DNA of 56,580 bases, taken from positions 1-56,580 of the forward strand of contig NZ_VTZU01000045.1 in the NCBI RefSeq assembly GCF_008370685.1, written 5' to 3'. The notes below the pieces were generated by a model, which did not search any database, was not told the DNA's origin, and worked only from the letters and a program-made list of their open reading frames with translations. Within the stretch, counting starts at the first letter, position 1; every line of letters starts with the position of its first letter. The translations under genes and the position numbers were made by a program. Positions 36,025 through 43,981 of the stretch are shown here, piece after piece. This DNA comes from Aquimarina sp. RZ0 (GTDB lineage Bacteria > Bacteroidota > Bacteroidia > Flavobacteriales > Flavobacteriaceae).

Positions 36025-36765
36025 TTATCTAATCACTTGTGCCTTAATAAATATATTTTCTTTTGGCCATTCACTGCTGTCCACAGGAACATTAGATATT
36101 TTATCCGCGATATTCATTCCTTTTACGACTTTACCAAAAATTGTATGTTCTCCATTGAGGTGATGTGCTCCATTTTTAGCAACGACAATAAAAAACTCAT
36201 AAGGAGTAGAACGATTAGATGGGTTATCAACCCACTGTTTGGATAAAGCAACAGCTCCGCGGGTATGGGTAAGTCCTTTTAAGGGTTCTTGGGGTAGGGT
36301 ATAATCTCCAATTTCAAAACGTCTTTGTGCCATCTGATTACGATCACTATTCCCGCCTTGTATTACAAAACCTTTAGCCACCCTATAAAAAAAGGTCTCA
36401 TCAAAATATTTTTGTTTTGTGAGGTAAATAAAGTTAGCTCGATGCATAGGGGTTTCTTTATACAACTCAATATGGATGTCGCCATATTTTGTGTTTATTT
36501 TGACTAAAGTTTCAGGATTTTCCTTACCATATTGTAGAAAAAACTCCTTCATTGTAGCATTAGTAAGCTTAAAAGGGTCATTATTTTTTGATATAATGCT
36601 ATCCTTTTTTTCTTTAGTCTTTATTTTTATAGTGTCTGCAAGAGAAATATTCTCTTTATTGCTAGTTACTGATGTTACTTTTTTTCTAGAATGTGTATCT
36701 TCACAACTATAGATTAGAAAGAGACTCATTAAACTATACAATAAAACCATTCTAGTAAATGACAT
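36025..36765 (-). CDS. Cyclophilin-type peptidyl-prolyl isomerase lipoprotein
   Basis: The protein is 246 residues. The signal peptide has a lipobox (LFLIYSC, Cys21). The cyclophilin domain (about 80-246) carries VKINTKYGDIHIELYKETPMHRANFIYL, FFYRVAKGFVIQGGNSDR and a shortened core with EFFIVVAKN and FGKVVKGMNIADKISNVP. It catalyses cis-trans proline isomerisation in the periplasm. Its annotated start overlaps the divergent NUDIX gene by 7 nt; Met6 (36750) would remove the overlap and still give a good signal peptide. Confidence 0.88.
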   Translation of the reverse strand: MSFTRMVLLYSLMSLFLIYSCEDTHSRKKVTSVTSNKENISLADTIKIKTKEKKDSIISKNNDPFKLTNATMKEFFLQYGKENPETLVKINTKYGDIHIELYKETPMHRANFIYLTKQKYFDETFFYRVAKGFVIQGGNSDRNQMAQRRFEIGDYTLPQEPLKGLTHTRGAVALSKQWVDNPSNRSTPYEFFIVVAKNGAHHLNGEHTIFGKVVKGMNIADKISNVPVDSSEWPKENIFIKAQVIR

Positions 36766-37403
36766 TCGAAGCTTTTAAAAAATTAATTCCAAAAATACAG
36801 AAAATGTCGGTACCAGGAGAATCCTCTCATTTTATTATGGCTCCAGAAATGAGAAAACGAGCATTACATAAAATCAAAATTGAGGAAAAAAACCCCAGGA
36901 ATGCGGCTGTAATGATGCTTTTTTATCCTAAAGGTGATATGACACATCTAGTCTTAATTTTACGACCTACTTATGAAGGCGTGCATTCTGGTCAAGTAGC
37001 ATTACCTGGCGGAAAAGTCGAAGCGTTTGATGTAAGTTATAAAACTGCAGCATTGCGTGAAACCTGGGAAGAAATAGGTGTGCCCATAGAAGATATTAGT
37101 GTTTTAAAAGCGCTTACCAGCATATATATACCTCCATCTAATTTTTTGGTACATCCTTTTCTGGGAGTTGCATATGAAAAACCTGTTTTTGTAAAACAAG
37201 AAGAAGAAGTAGCAGAAGTACTTGAGATTTCTCTAGTACAATTATTGGATGACAGGAATGTAACTTCTAAAAAATTGTCAACATCATATGCCCAAAATAT
37301 TGAAGTACCATCCTTTGAATTAAATAGTTATACCGTTTGGGGAGCGACTGCCATGATGCTTAGTGAACTTAAAGTGTATATAAAATCTGTGATAGCAGTA
37401 TGA
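36759..37403 (+). CDS. NUDIX hydrolase, CoA pyrophosphatase type
   Basis: The protein is 214 residues. It has the CoA-pyrophosphatase NUDIX form: LILRPTYEGVHSGQVALPGGKVE (about 68-90), then RETWEEIG (about 101-108) of the Nudix box. It likely hydrolyses CoA or oxidised CoA to 3',5'-ADP and phosphopantetheine in the cytoplasm. The start MTFEAFKKLIPKIQKM matches the usual N-terminus of this group. It is head-to-head with the cyclophilin gene. Confidence 0.87.
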   Translation: MTFEAFKKLIPKIQKMSVPGESSHFIMAPEMRKRALHKIKIEEKNPRNAAVMMLFYPKGDMTHLVLILRPTYEGVHSGQVALPGGKVEAFDVSYKTAALRETWEEIGVPIEDISVLKALTSIYIPPSNFLVHPFLGVAYEKPVFVKQEEEVAEVLEISLVQLLDDRNVTSKKLSTSYAQNIEVPSFELNSYTVWGATAMMLSELKVYIKSVIAV

Positions 37404-37572
37404 TTTTGTATATTTGACACCCATTTTCCTTCTAAAATTTAGAAGAATTTAACTGAAATACTATCTGTTATTTGGTCAATTATTGTGGTTTTTAATAATA
37501 AAATAATTGATAATCAATGATTAATGTTGAATTGTTAGATGGTAATTAGGTATTAATAAATTAACACTATTT

Positions 37573-38376
37573 ATGGGATTGTTTAAGAGAAATCCTTTTG
37601 GTCATATATTATTATTAAAAAAGTGGCTTATCCGTATTTTGGGAACCTTAACACATAGGCGTTATAGAGGTTTTAATGAGTTACAGATAGAAGGGAGTGA
37701 AATTTTTAAGACACTTCCTGATAACAATGTTTTATTCGTATCAAATCATCAAACATATTTTGCAGATGTTGTAGCGATGTTTCATGTATTTAATGCGAGT
37801 TTAAGTGGTCGTACAGATTCAATTAAAAATGTAGGTTATTTATGGAAGCCCAAACTTAATCTGTATTATGTAGCTGCCAAAGAAACAATGAATGCTGGTT
37901 TATTAGCAAGGATATTGGCATATGCGGGAGCTATAACAGTAGAACGAACCTGGAGGGATAAAGGACAGGATATCAATCGTCAGGTTAAGATGAGTGATAT
38001 AACTAATATACGTAGAGCGCTCGAAGATGGTTGGGTAATTACCTTTCCTCAGGGAACCACAAAACCTTTTAAACCTATCCGTAAAGGAACAGCACATATC
38101 ATAAGACAATATAGACCTATTGTGATTCCTATTGTAATTGATGGATTCAGAAGATCTTTTGATAAAAAAGGAATCAGAATAAAAAAGCGGGGGATTCTTC
38201 AGTCTATGGTAATTAAAAAGCCGCTGGATATAGATTATGATAATGATTCTATTGATGATATTGTTAATAAGTTAGAATTTGCAATAGAACAACACTCTTC
38301 TTTTCTAAAAGTGATTCCTCAGGCAGAATTAGAAGCAGAGGAAGAATTAAATAAAAAAAGACGCTGGGAATATTAA
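37573..38376 (+). CDS. Lysophospholipid (1-acylglycerol-3-phosphate) acyltransferase family protein
   Basis: The protein is 267 residues with the PlsC-type domain. The acceptor motif is SNHQTYFAD, with His59 and Asp65 five residues apart rather than the usual four, and the second block is FPQGTTKPFKP (about 158-168). It is membrane-associated and probably acylates lysophosphatidate or an ornithine/glycine lipid precursor. As I recall, close flavobacterial relatives share the HX5D spacing, so it is not necessarily inactive. It is monocistronic. Confidence 0.8.
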   Translation: MGLFKRNPFGHILLLKKWLIRILGTLTHRRYRGFNELQIEGSEIFKTLPDNNVLFVSNHQTYFADVVAMFHVFNASLSGRTDSIKNVGYLWKPKLNLYYVAAKETMNAGLLARILAYAGAITVERTWRDKGQDINRQVKMSDITNIRRALEDGWVITFPQGTTKPFKPIRKGTAHIIRQYRPIVIPIVIDGFRRSFDKKGIRIKKRGILQSMVIKKPLDIDYDNDSIDDIVNKLEFAIEQHSSFLKVIPQAELEAEEELNKKRRWEY

Positions 38377-38826
38377 TAATCTTTTCTTAACACAACCTTT
38401 TTTTGTTAGCTACCTAACATTTAGTATACTTTCTAGATGTTAACAAAACGTTGGTTAAGTGTTAATTATTTTATAAATAACCAAATATGAGAATACAGTG
38501 ATGTTATGTTGTATTTTGGTTTAATTTTCTTTATTTCAGTTATTTACGTTTTTATTTTTATTTTTTTAAAGCTAATTATATCATAATAGATTTTTAGCTT
38601 TTGTAAGTTAGAAATTCTATTTCGTACCAAATAAAAGTCGGGAAGCTTAAAAATTAAATATCTTTTCTTGATTACTCACATAGTATTCGGCCGAATTATG
38701 AGTGTGTAGAAAAATACAAATTATCTTTTACTATAATCACGAATAAGTGATACTTGAATTAACAAGTATTGATATAGTATTTTGATGATAATGAAAAACA
38801 AAAACTAAAAAAACAGGAAACAAAAA
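38377..38826. other. 450-bp upstream region of beta-propeller lipoprotein gene
   Basis: No gene is visible. A short dyad, GTTAG/CTAAC, is at 38405-38419. GTTAACA (38439-38445), GTTAAG (38454-38459) and GTTAAT (38461-38466) loosely recall the GTTAACC arrays upstream of the T9SS genes, but spacing and sequence are not conserved. Confidence 0.35.
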
Positions 38827-40197
38827 ATGAAAAATTTAAAATCAAACTTACTTGTACTTTTGGCCATGGCATTTGTAATCACTTCTTGTAGTGATGATGA
38901 TGATGTCATAACAGATGGAGGAAATTCTAATGATTTCGTAGGAGCAGTGTATGCCATGACTAACGGAAACGGTCAGGTTGCAGGTAATGTACAAGATGCG
39001 AATACAATTATTACATACGGTAGAAATGCAGATGGAACTTTAACACCGATTGGTCCTGTACCTACAGGAGGAAATGGTGGCGATTTTGATGGAGGAGAAG
39101 GGTTAGATCCTTTAATTTCTGCATATGCATTAACAAAAACAGATGATAATGAGAATATCTTAGCTGTAAATGCAGGGAGTAATACGATTACTTCATTTAA
39201 TATACAAGAAGATTTTTCACTAGAAATAGCAGGAACCCCACAACCTACAGGAGCAGAAGGCCCTAATAGTATTGCGTATACTTCTAGTAACGCTGATGGC
39301 GTAAAGGGAATAGTATATGTATCTAATATTACTCGTTCTGAATTTCTTGCTGGAGGAGAACCAATGCATCAAGGTACTATAACAGGTTTTTGGTTATTAG
39401 ACGACGGAACCTTGTCACCAATTGCAGGATCTACAAGAGATTTAGCAAACAGACCTTCTGCAGTTCAATTTTCTCCTGATGGAAATTGGCTAGTGGTAGC
39501 TTCTATAAATTCTGGAGCCGCAGCATTAGCTTCTGGAAGTGAAGATGAAATCGTGGTATATGGAGTAAATAGTGATGGTACTTTATCGGCTTCACAGGTT
39601 GCTGGCGCAACTTCTACGCTGAGAGGAAATACAGATGGAAGAAACCTTCCATCCGCAATTGGGTTTCAGATCGTAGGTAATAATTATGTAGTGGTTACAG
39701 AGGCGAGAGAATTTCAACCTGACGGTACACCACCAGCGTTTCCTGCATTGCAAGACGGATCAGTTTCTACCTGGCAGATACAAGGAGACGGAAGCCTTAC
39801 TCCAATTAGTACAGATGTGCGATCAGGAGAAGGAAATACTGGTAGAACTGCTTGTTGGTTAGATTTTACATCAGACGGAAACACATTCTTTGTATCGAAT
39901 GCGATAGAAGCAGGTTTGGCATCCTTTAGTTTTGATAATGGAGTCGTAGCATTATTAGATCAAACTGCTGCTTCTGGTATTGGTACAGGTGGTGCTGATA
40001 ATGGTCCGGATGCTTTTGCAAGAACAGAAGGATGGATCGATATGTGGATTTCTGATGACGGTCAATATTTATATCAATTATATGGATTGGATGGAACTAT
40101 CGGAATCTATAGAGTAAATGGGCAAACATTAGAATTTATAGGTGAAGAATCAGGAAACCTTCCTGACACTAACACACAAGGAATAGTAGCTATTTAA
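38827..40197 (+). CDS. Beta-propeller lipoprotein (lactonase-like)
   Basis: The protein is 456 residues. The signal peptide ends in a lipobox (FVITSC, Cys21), followed by an acidic DDDD linker typical of surface lipoproteins. The rest is a seven-bladed-type propeller with repeats such as GTLTPIGPVPTGG, NADGVKGIVYVSN, GTLSPIAGSTRDLANRPSAVQFSPDGNWLVVASI and GSLTPISTDVRSGEG. It resembles the 3-carboxymuconate lactonase (PF10282-like) fold. Catalysis is not assured; it may bind a ligand on the cell surface. Confidence 0.8.
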   Translation: MKNLKSNLLVLLAMAFVITSCSDDDDVITDGGNSNDFVGAVYAMTNGNGQVAGNVQDANTIITYGRNADGTLTPIGPVPTGGNGGDFDGGEGLDPLISAYALTKTDDNENILAVNAGSNTITSFNIQEDFSLEIAGTPQPTGAEGPNSIAYTSSNADGVKGIVYVSNITRSEFLAGGEPMHQGTITGFWLLDDGTLSPIAGSTRDLANRPSAVQFSPDGNWLVVASINSGAAALASGSEDEIVVYGVNSDGTLSASQVAGATSTLRGNTDGRNLPSAIGFQIVGNNYVVVTEAREFQPDGTPPAFPALQDGSVSTWQIQGDGSLTPISTDVRSGEGNTGRTACWLDFTSDGNTFFVSNAIEAGLASFSFDNGVVALLDQTAASGIGTGGADNGPDAFARTEGWIDMWISDDGQYLYQLYGLDGTIGIYRVNGQTLEFIGEESGNLPDTNTQGIVAI

Positions 40198-40235
40198 AAA
40201 GAACCAAATAAATGATATTATTTGTTTAATATAAA

Positions 40236-40263
40236 AGCCAGAAGATTGAATTATCTTCTGGCT
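40236..40263 (+). terminator. Hairpin after beta-propeller gene
   Basis: AGCCAGAAGAT (40236-40246) and ATCTTCTGGCT (40253-40263) are perfectly complementary with a 6-nt loop. It lies 38 nt after the stop. The T-tract is weak. Confidence 0.7.
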
Positions 40264-40444
40264 TCTGGGTTAGCAACTAGTTTATTTACTAAAGGGGATG
40301 TACATTGGTTAATAGTTGCTAACATATATACTACTATACTACAAATTCACTAAATTGTAATGTAGGTATAGATACACAAATCTGACTTGATGCTATATGT
40401 TTTTTAGATCTTATTTGTTTTACCAGTTCTGAAAAAATTAATTA

Positions 40445-41029
40445 TTATCTTAGTTTAAATCTATAACTGCTAGCTCTTGCTTTGAAACGAAAAAATGTTA
40501 CTCCAAATTGTGACGTAGGATAAAACACACGACTTCGTCCTCTACCATTTTGATTTTCATATAGTCTGACTTCTCCACGATAAAATCTTGGGCTTATTAG
40601 TTTACATGATTGTACTCTGTTATTCCAAAATCCATGAAAGTTTGCATTCGGTTGAGAAGTTGTTATGCTCCTACCTCGAATAAAAGAGCTTTCAAAAAAC
40701 CTGATTTGAACTCGAGCTTTTCCACTCTTTTCATCAGATTTAGTTTTTAGTTTCTCCAGGTGATTTTCTAATTTCTCATTATCTTCATAAAGAAAAGTAT
40801 TGTTTTCATCTTCTACAACCCAATCAGTATTATAAAAAATTTCAGTTCCATGAGCTTCTTCCAATTCTTTTTCATTAAAAGTTTGTCCTTTGTAATGATA
40901 AATGACGTCAGTATTAAAAGCTCCTATTTCAGTAGCTGTAGCAGTTTCTAACTCTTCATTAGAGCAACTTATTAGTAATATAGATACTAATAAAGAACAA
41001 ATTAAAGATTTTAAAAAGAAAGTTTTCAT
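40445..41029 (-). CDS. Beta/gamma-crystallin-like lipoprotein
   Basis: The protein is 194 residues. The lipobox SILLISC puts the lipidated Cys at 22, followed by SNEELETATATE. The C-terminal 95 residues resemble two Greek-key motifs of the beta/gamma-crystallin fold: RVQIRFFESSFIRGRSITT with FWNNRVQSCKLI (about 106-145), and GEVRLYENQNGRGRSRVFYP (about 152-171). Such domains often bind calcium or carbohydrate. The middle (DEKSGKARVQ) is charged and flexible. The function is unknown. Confidence 0.6.
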   Translation of the reverse strand: MKTFFLKSLICSLLVSILLISCSNEELETATATEIGAFNTDVIYHYKGQTFNEKELEEAHGTEIFYNTDWVVEDENNTFLYEDNEKLENHLEKLKTKSDEKSGKARVQIRFFESSFIRGRSITTSQPNANFHGFWNNRVQSCKLISPRFYRGEVRLYENQNGRGRSRVFYPTSQFGVTFFRFKARASSYRFKLR

Positions 41030-41340
41030 TTTGATATATTTAATTGGTTTATACTATTATAAACAAGTAAAACCTTAAATACCCTACATTGTATAAGTAT
41101 TTGAAAAAAAAACAGTTAACATCAGAGATGAGTGTGTTGAGAGGATACTGTATAAAAAGAGAATTTATTCTGAAATAGGCTATATAGGACCTTTTCGATT
41201 AAAAATTACTTACTAAGATGTGCTCTTTTTGTAGATATTTTAAAACAAAAACTACCGACAATTTATATAGTTTATCCCTTCGGGAAGTAAGCGTATCATG
41301 CACCAAGACGATATGCCGTATTAACTTTGAAGTGATTTAG
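41030..41340. other. Gap with no recognised feature
   Basis: Beyond what must be the upstream promoter of the crystallin-like gene and the downstream end of the response-regulator gene, I see no gene, clear hairpin or repeat in this 311-bp stretch. Confidence 0.4.
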
Positions 41341-42096
41341 TTATTCCAACCAATCCTTAAAGTCTTTGACCCGTTCACGGGAAACAATAATTTCTTGTTC
41401 GCTAAAATGATGTAGTTTTATCTGTAACCTGGAATTGGTATAAGAAATGATATCTTTAATAGCATTGATATTCACATAAAACTTACGACTCACCCGGTAG
41501 AATTGTTGTGGATTTAGTTCTTCTTCTAGTGACTCCAGCGTGGTATCTATTAAGTAGTTTCTATTCTCATTTGTATGTAAATATGTTCCTTTGTTTTCAG
41601 AATAAAAACATTCAATATCTTCTACAGAAAATATTTTGAGATGTTGACCTACTCTGGCTGTGAATCGTTTTTTGTACGTTCTATCTATGGGATTAATTAA
41701 AAGTTTTTTAATGTCTTCAAAATCTACCTGAAGTTGCGGGGCAGAAGGTAGTTGTTGTTTGTATTTATTGATAGCAGTTTCGAGTTCCTCATCATCAATA
41801 GGTTTTAGAAGATAGTCTATACTGTTTAATTTAAAAGCTTTTAAGGCATACTCATCATAAGCAGTAGTAAATATGATGGCACTTTTTACGGTAATTGTAT
41901 CAAATATCTCAAATGAAAGACCATCGCTTAATTGTATATCTAAAAATATTAAATCCGGATGTTCATTTTTGTGAAACCAGCTGATAGATTCACTAACAGA
42001 ATGCAACATGGTATGTACTTCAATGTTTAGTTCTTTGAGCATTCTGCTCAGTCTTCTTGCAGCAGGTTTTTCGTCTTCAATTATTATTATATTCAT
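41341..42096 (-). CDS. LytTR-type response regulator
   Basis: The protein is 251 residues. The receiver domain (1-120) has the acidic pocket IIIEDEKPAARRL, the phospho-acceptor Asp in DLIFLDIQLSDG (about Asp55), AIIFTTAYDEYALKAF and LLKPIDDEEL with the conserved Lys. The LytTR DNA-binding domain is about 145-250 (RFTARVGQHLKIFSVEDIECFYSENKGTYLH, SLEELNPQQFYRVSRKFYVN). It is the cognate regulator of the LytS-like kinase encoded at 43974-45335, with four 2TM genes in between. Confidence 0.95.
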   Translation of the reverse strand: MNIIIIEDEKPAARRLSRMLKELNIEVHTMLHSVSESISWFHKNEHPDLIFLDIQLSDGLSFEIFDTITVKSAIIFTTAYDEYALKAFKLNSIDYLLKPIDDEELETAINKYKQQLPSAPQLQVDFEDIKKLLINPIDRTYKKRFTARVGQHLKIFSVEDIECFYSENKGTYLHTNENRNYLIDTTLESLEEELNPQQFYRVSRKFYVNINAIKDIISYTNSRLQIKLHHFSEQEIIVSRERVKDFKDWLE

Positions 42097-42294
42097 TGTT
42101 GAGAATAGTTTATTTTCTGATAGTACTTTTTTATTAGTATGTTTTTAATACTTGGTATAGAATTTTTATCGGGCTACACCGTATGTATAATTGCTTCTCA
42201 TTTTCGACACTTAATTTTGTTAAATATAAATTAATCTATAGGATATGAGGTAGTTGCTTTTTTTTGTTTTAATAAAAGCAGTATTATATTAGCT

Positions 42295-42600
42295 TTATTC
42301 CCAGAGTTGTTTGTCCTGATCCTCTTCATCCATATATTTTCGTATTTTTCGTTCTTCCCAATCTTTATCAAACATAGGATTGATTCTATATGCTTTTGCT
42401 GCATGAAATGCTAGTCCGATTCCCCAGCCAAAAGCCGCCCATAAAAACCACGCATAGTGCCATTCATTTTGATAATAGTTTAATCCAGCCAAAAAACTAA
42501 TAATTATTATATATGAAAATAGATTGTTATAAAACTTCTTTAATTCTTCTACGCGCTCTTTTGCCCGCTCATATCTTTTTTGTTCTTCAAAATCTTTCAT
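42295..42600 (-). CDS. 2TM-domain protein
   Basis: The protein is 101 residues. It has an N-terminal charged helix (KRYERAKERVEELKKFYNNL), two membrane helices (about 29-45 and 52-68), the LAFHAAKAYRINPMFDKDWEERKIRKYMDEED tail and conserved GWGIGL. This is the '2TM' family, short helix-TM-TM-helix proteins of unknown function often found near LytTR systems. It is separated from the other 2TM genes by a 371-bp gap holding a MITE copy and a repeat. Confidence 0.85.
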   Translation of the reverse strand: MKDFEEQKRYERAKERVEELKKFYNNLFSYIIIISFLAGLNYYQNEWHYAWFLWAAFGWGIGLAFHAAKAYRINPMFDKDWEERKIRKYMDEEDQDKQLWE

Positions 42601-42660
42601 AATAGTTATTTTTTTTGATTGATGGTATTATTTATTTAAGCTTCGTTTTTTATAACCTGA

Positions 42661-42965
42661 GTTTAAAAATCCATTCTCGATATGTTTTCCCTTTGCCAAA
42701 GCAATCGAATTGACGTATTCTTTAATACGATTTATAACTAAAAATTTCGCATATTCATCGTTTCTTTTTCCTTTCTACTTCGTTTAAAAAATAAACCGTA
42801 GCTATAGCTATGCTTGATTTTTTTGCCTTGCATAAAGAAAAAATAATTCAATGAATTTATACGAATTTTTTAATCACAAATCGTATAACTCGTCAGTTTA
42901 AACACTGAATAAAATTTTATTTGAGGTCTCGAATTGACGGTTTTTAATCTTCTACATTAATAATC
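42661..42965. repeat. Dispersed repeat, interrupted copy
   Basis: The left part, 42661-42710 (starts GTTTAAAAATCCATTCTCGA), matches 52255-52304, and the right part, 42939-42965 (GGTTTTTAATCTTCTACATT), matches 52308-52334. The interruption is the MITE-containing insert. The right end lies 7 nt from the stop codon of the 2TM gene. Confidence 0.6.
42725..42886 (+). mobile_element. 162-bp MITE-like element, copy 3
   Basis: Identical by eye to 24739-24900 over all 162 bp. It lies within an insertion bounded by an 11-bp direct repeat (42705-42715 and 42929-42939), inside another repeat. Confidence 0.88.
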
Positions 42966-42971
42966 TAAAGT

Positions 42972-43286
42972 TTATAAGAAGTCTATAGTGTCATCCTTAT
43001 CCATGATTTCTTTAATTTTTCGTTCTTCCCATTGTTTACTAAAAATTATATTTGGGTTAAAAACTTTTATCCAATGAAAAAATAAACCAATTCCCCAGAA
43101 AAAAGGAGTTAGATATAGGTTCCAGTTTAACCAATTGTTAAAGCCATCGTTTATGAAATTAGAATTAATAAGGAACAAAAAAATATTTACAATGATATAT
43201 GCGGTAAGATGCGAATAGAACCCTTTTTCTGCCTCTACTCGTTTCTTAGCTCTGTCATATTGCACTCTTTTATTTGAGTTTTCCAT
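42972..43286 (-). CDS. 2TM-domain protein
   Basis: The protein is 104 residues with the same layout as its neighbours: basic helix KRVQYDRAKKRVEAEKGFYSH, two membrane helices (about 27-44 and 55-73), FFWGIGLFFHWIKVF and a KQWEERKIKEIMDKDD tail. It starts 9 nt after the previous 2TM gene, so it belongs to the kinase operon. The family function is unknown; the domain probably dimerises in the inner membrane. Confidence 0.85.
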   Translation of the reverse strand: MENSNKRVQYDRAKKRVEAEKGFYSHLTAYIIVNIFLFLINSNFINDGFNNWLNWNLYLTPFFWGIGLFFHWIKVFNPNIIFSKQWEERKIKEIMDKDDTIDFL

Positions 43287-43295
43287 ATTGTTTTT

Positions 43296-43625
43296 TTAGT
43301 GATCTTTACTATTCATAATTTTCTCAATCTTACGATCTTCCCATTCTTTACTAAAAAAGGATCGGCTAAACAGTTTTCCTGATCCGTTTTTTTCTCTAAA
43401 AGCCCATAATCCATGACCTAGTAAGAAAACACCCCACAATACAGGAGAGCTTATTAAATTAATAATCAGGTAACCATCATATATGTAGTCTTTTAGTTGT
43501 AGAATAACAATGATAATAGCAACATTTATAACGATATACACGCTTAGATGTGTATAAAAGGATTGTTCTTCTTGAACACGTTTTTTAGCTTTGCTATATC
43601 TTTTTTGTAGTTCTAAATTTTCCAT
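43296..43625 (-). CDS. 2TM-domain protein
   Basis: The protein is 109 residues. Hallmarks are KRYSKAKKRVQEEQSFYTHLSVYIVINVAIIIVI (helix then TM1), LWGVFLLGHGLWAFREKN (TM2 end) and FSKEWEDRKIEKIM. It is more similar to the 114-residue neighbour (both have HGLWAFREKNG or HGIWTFREKNG and a SFFSK/SIFSK segment), pointing to recent tandem duplication. It starts 11 nt after that gene. Confidence 0.86.
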   Translation of the reverse strand: MENLELQKRYSKAKKRVQEEQSFYTHLSVYIVINVAIIIVILQLKDYIYDGYLIINLISSPVLWGVFLLGHGLWAFREKNGSGKLFSRSFFSKEWEDRKIEKIMNSKDH

Positions 43626-43636
43626 TTTTTAGTGTT

Positions 43637-43981
43637 TTAAATGTCATTATTCTTATTCATAAACTCGTTAATCTTCTGTTCTTCCCATTTTTTGCTAAAA
43701 ATAGATTTGCCAAGGAGTTTTTCTAAACCATTTTTTTCTCTAAAAGTCCATATTCCATGTCCCAGTAAACCAAGTCCCCAGAATAAAGGTGTACTAATTA
43801 GATTCCAAAACTGGTAATTGTTATATTCTTCATTGTTTATATAATCACCTAGTATGATTTTAAAAATAAGAATGACAATATTCATTACAATATATACAGT
43901 AGCATGTGTGTAGAATCCTCGTTCTTTCTGCACTCTTTTTTTAGCTTTTCTATAGGTCTTGCGTTTATTGAGATTATTCAT
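43637..43981 (-). CDS. 2TM-domain protein
   Basis: The protein is 114 residues. KRKTYRKAKKRVQKERGFYTHATVYIVMNIVILIF leads into TM1; PLFWGLGLLGHGIWTFREKNG ends TM2; FSKKWEEQKINEFMNKN closes. It overlaps the kinase gene by 8 nt, so translation is probably coupled. It is the first free-standing 2TM protein after the kinase, which itself ends in a 2TM domain. Confidence 0.86.
   Translation of the reverse strand: MNNLNKRKTYRKAKKRVQKERGFYTHATVYIVMNIVILIFKIILGDYINNEEYNNYQFWNLISTPLFWGLGLLGHGIWTFREKNGLEKLLGKSIFSKKWEEQKINEFMNKNNDI

Larger units (their letters stand above)
42601..42971. other. Repeat-filled gap between 2TM genes
   Basis: It contains a dispersed repeat (42661-42715 and 42939-42965) split by a 213-bp insertion that includes MITE copy 3 and is flanked by an 11-bp direct repeat TCGAATTGACG (42705-42715 and 42929-42939). 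Nothing coding is seen. Confidence 0.6.

Noticed and set aside
38405..38466. Third GTTAAC array upstream of the beta-propeller gene
   Set aside because: Only one exact GTTAAC is present and the 11-bp spacing is not kept, so it cannot be grouped with the two good arrays.
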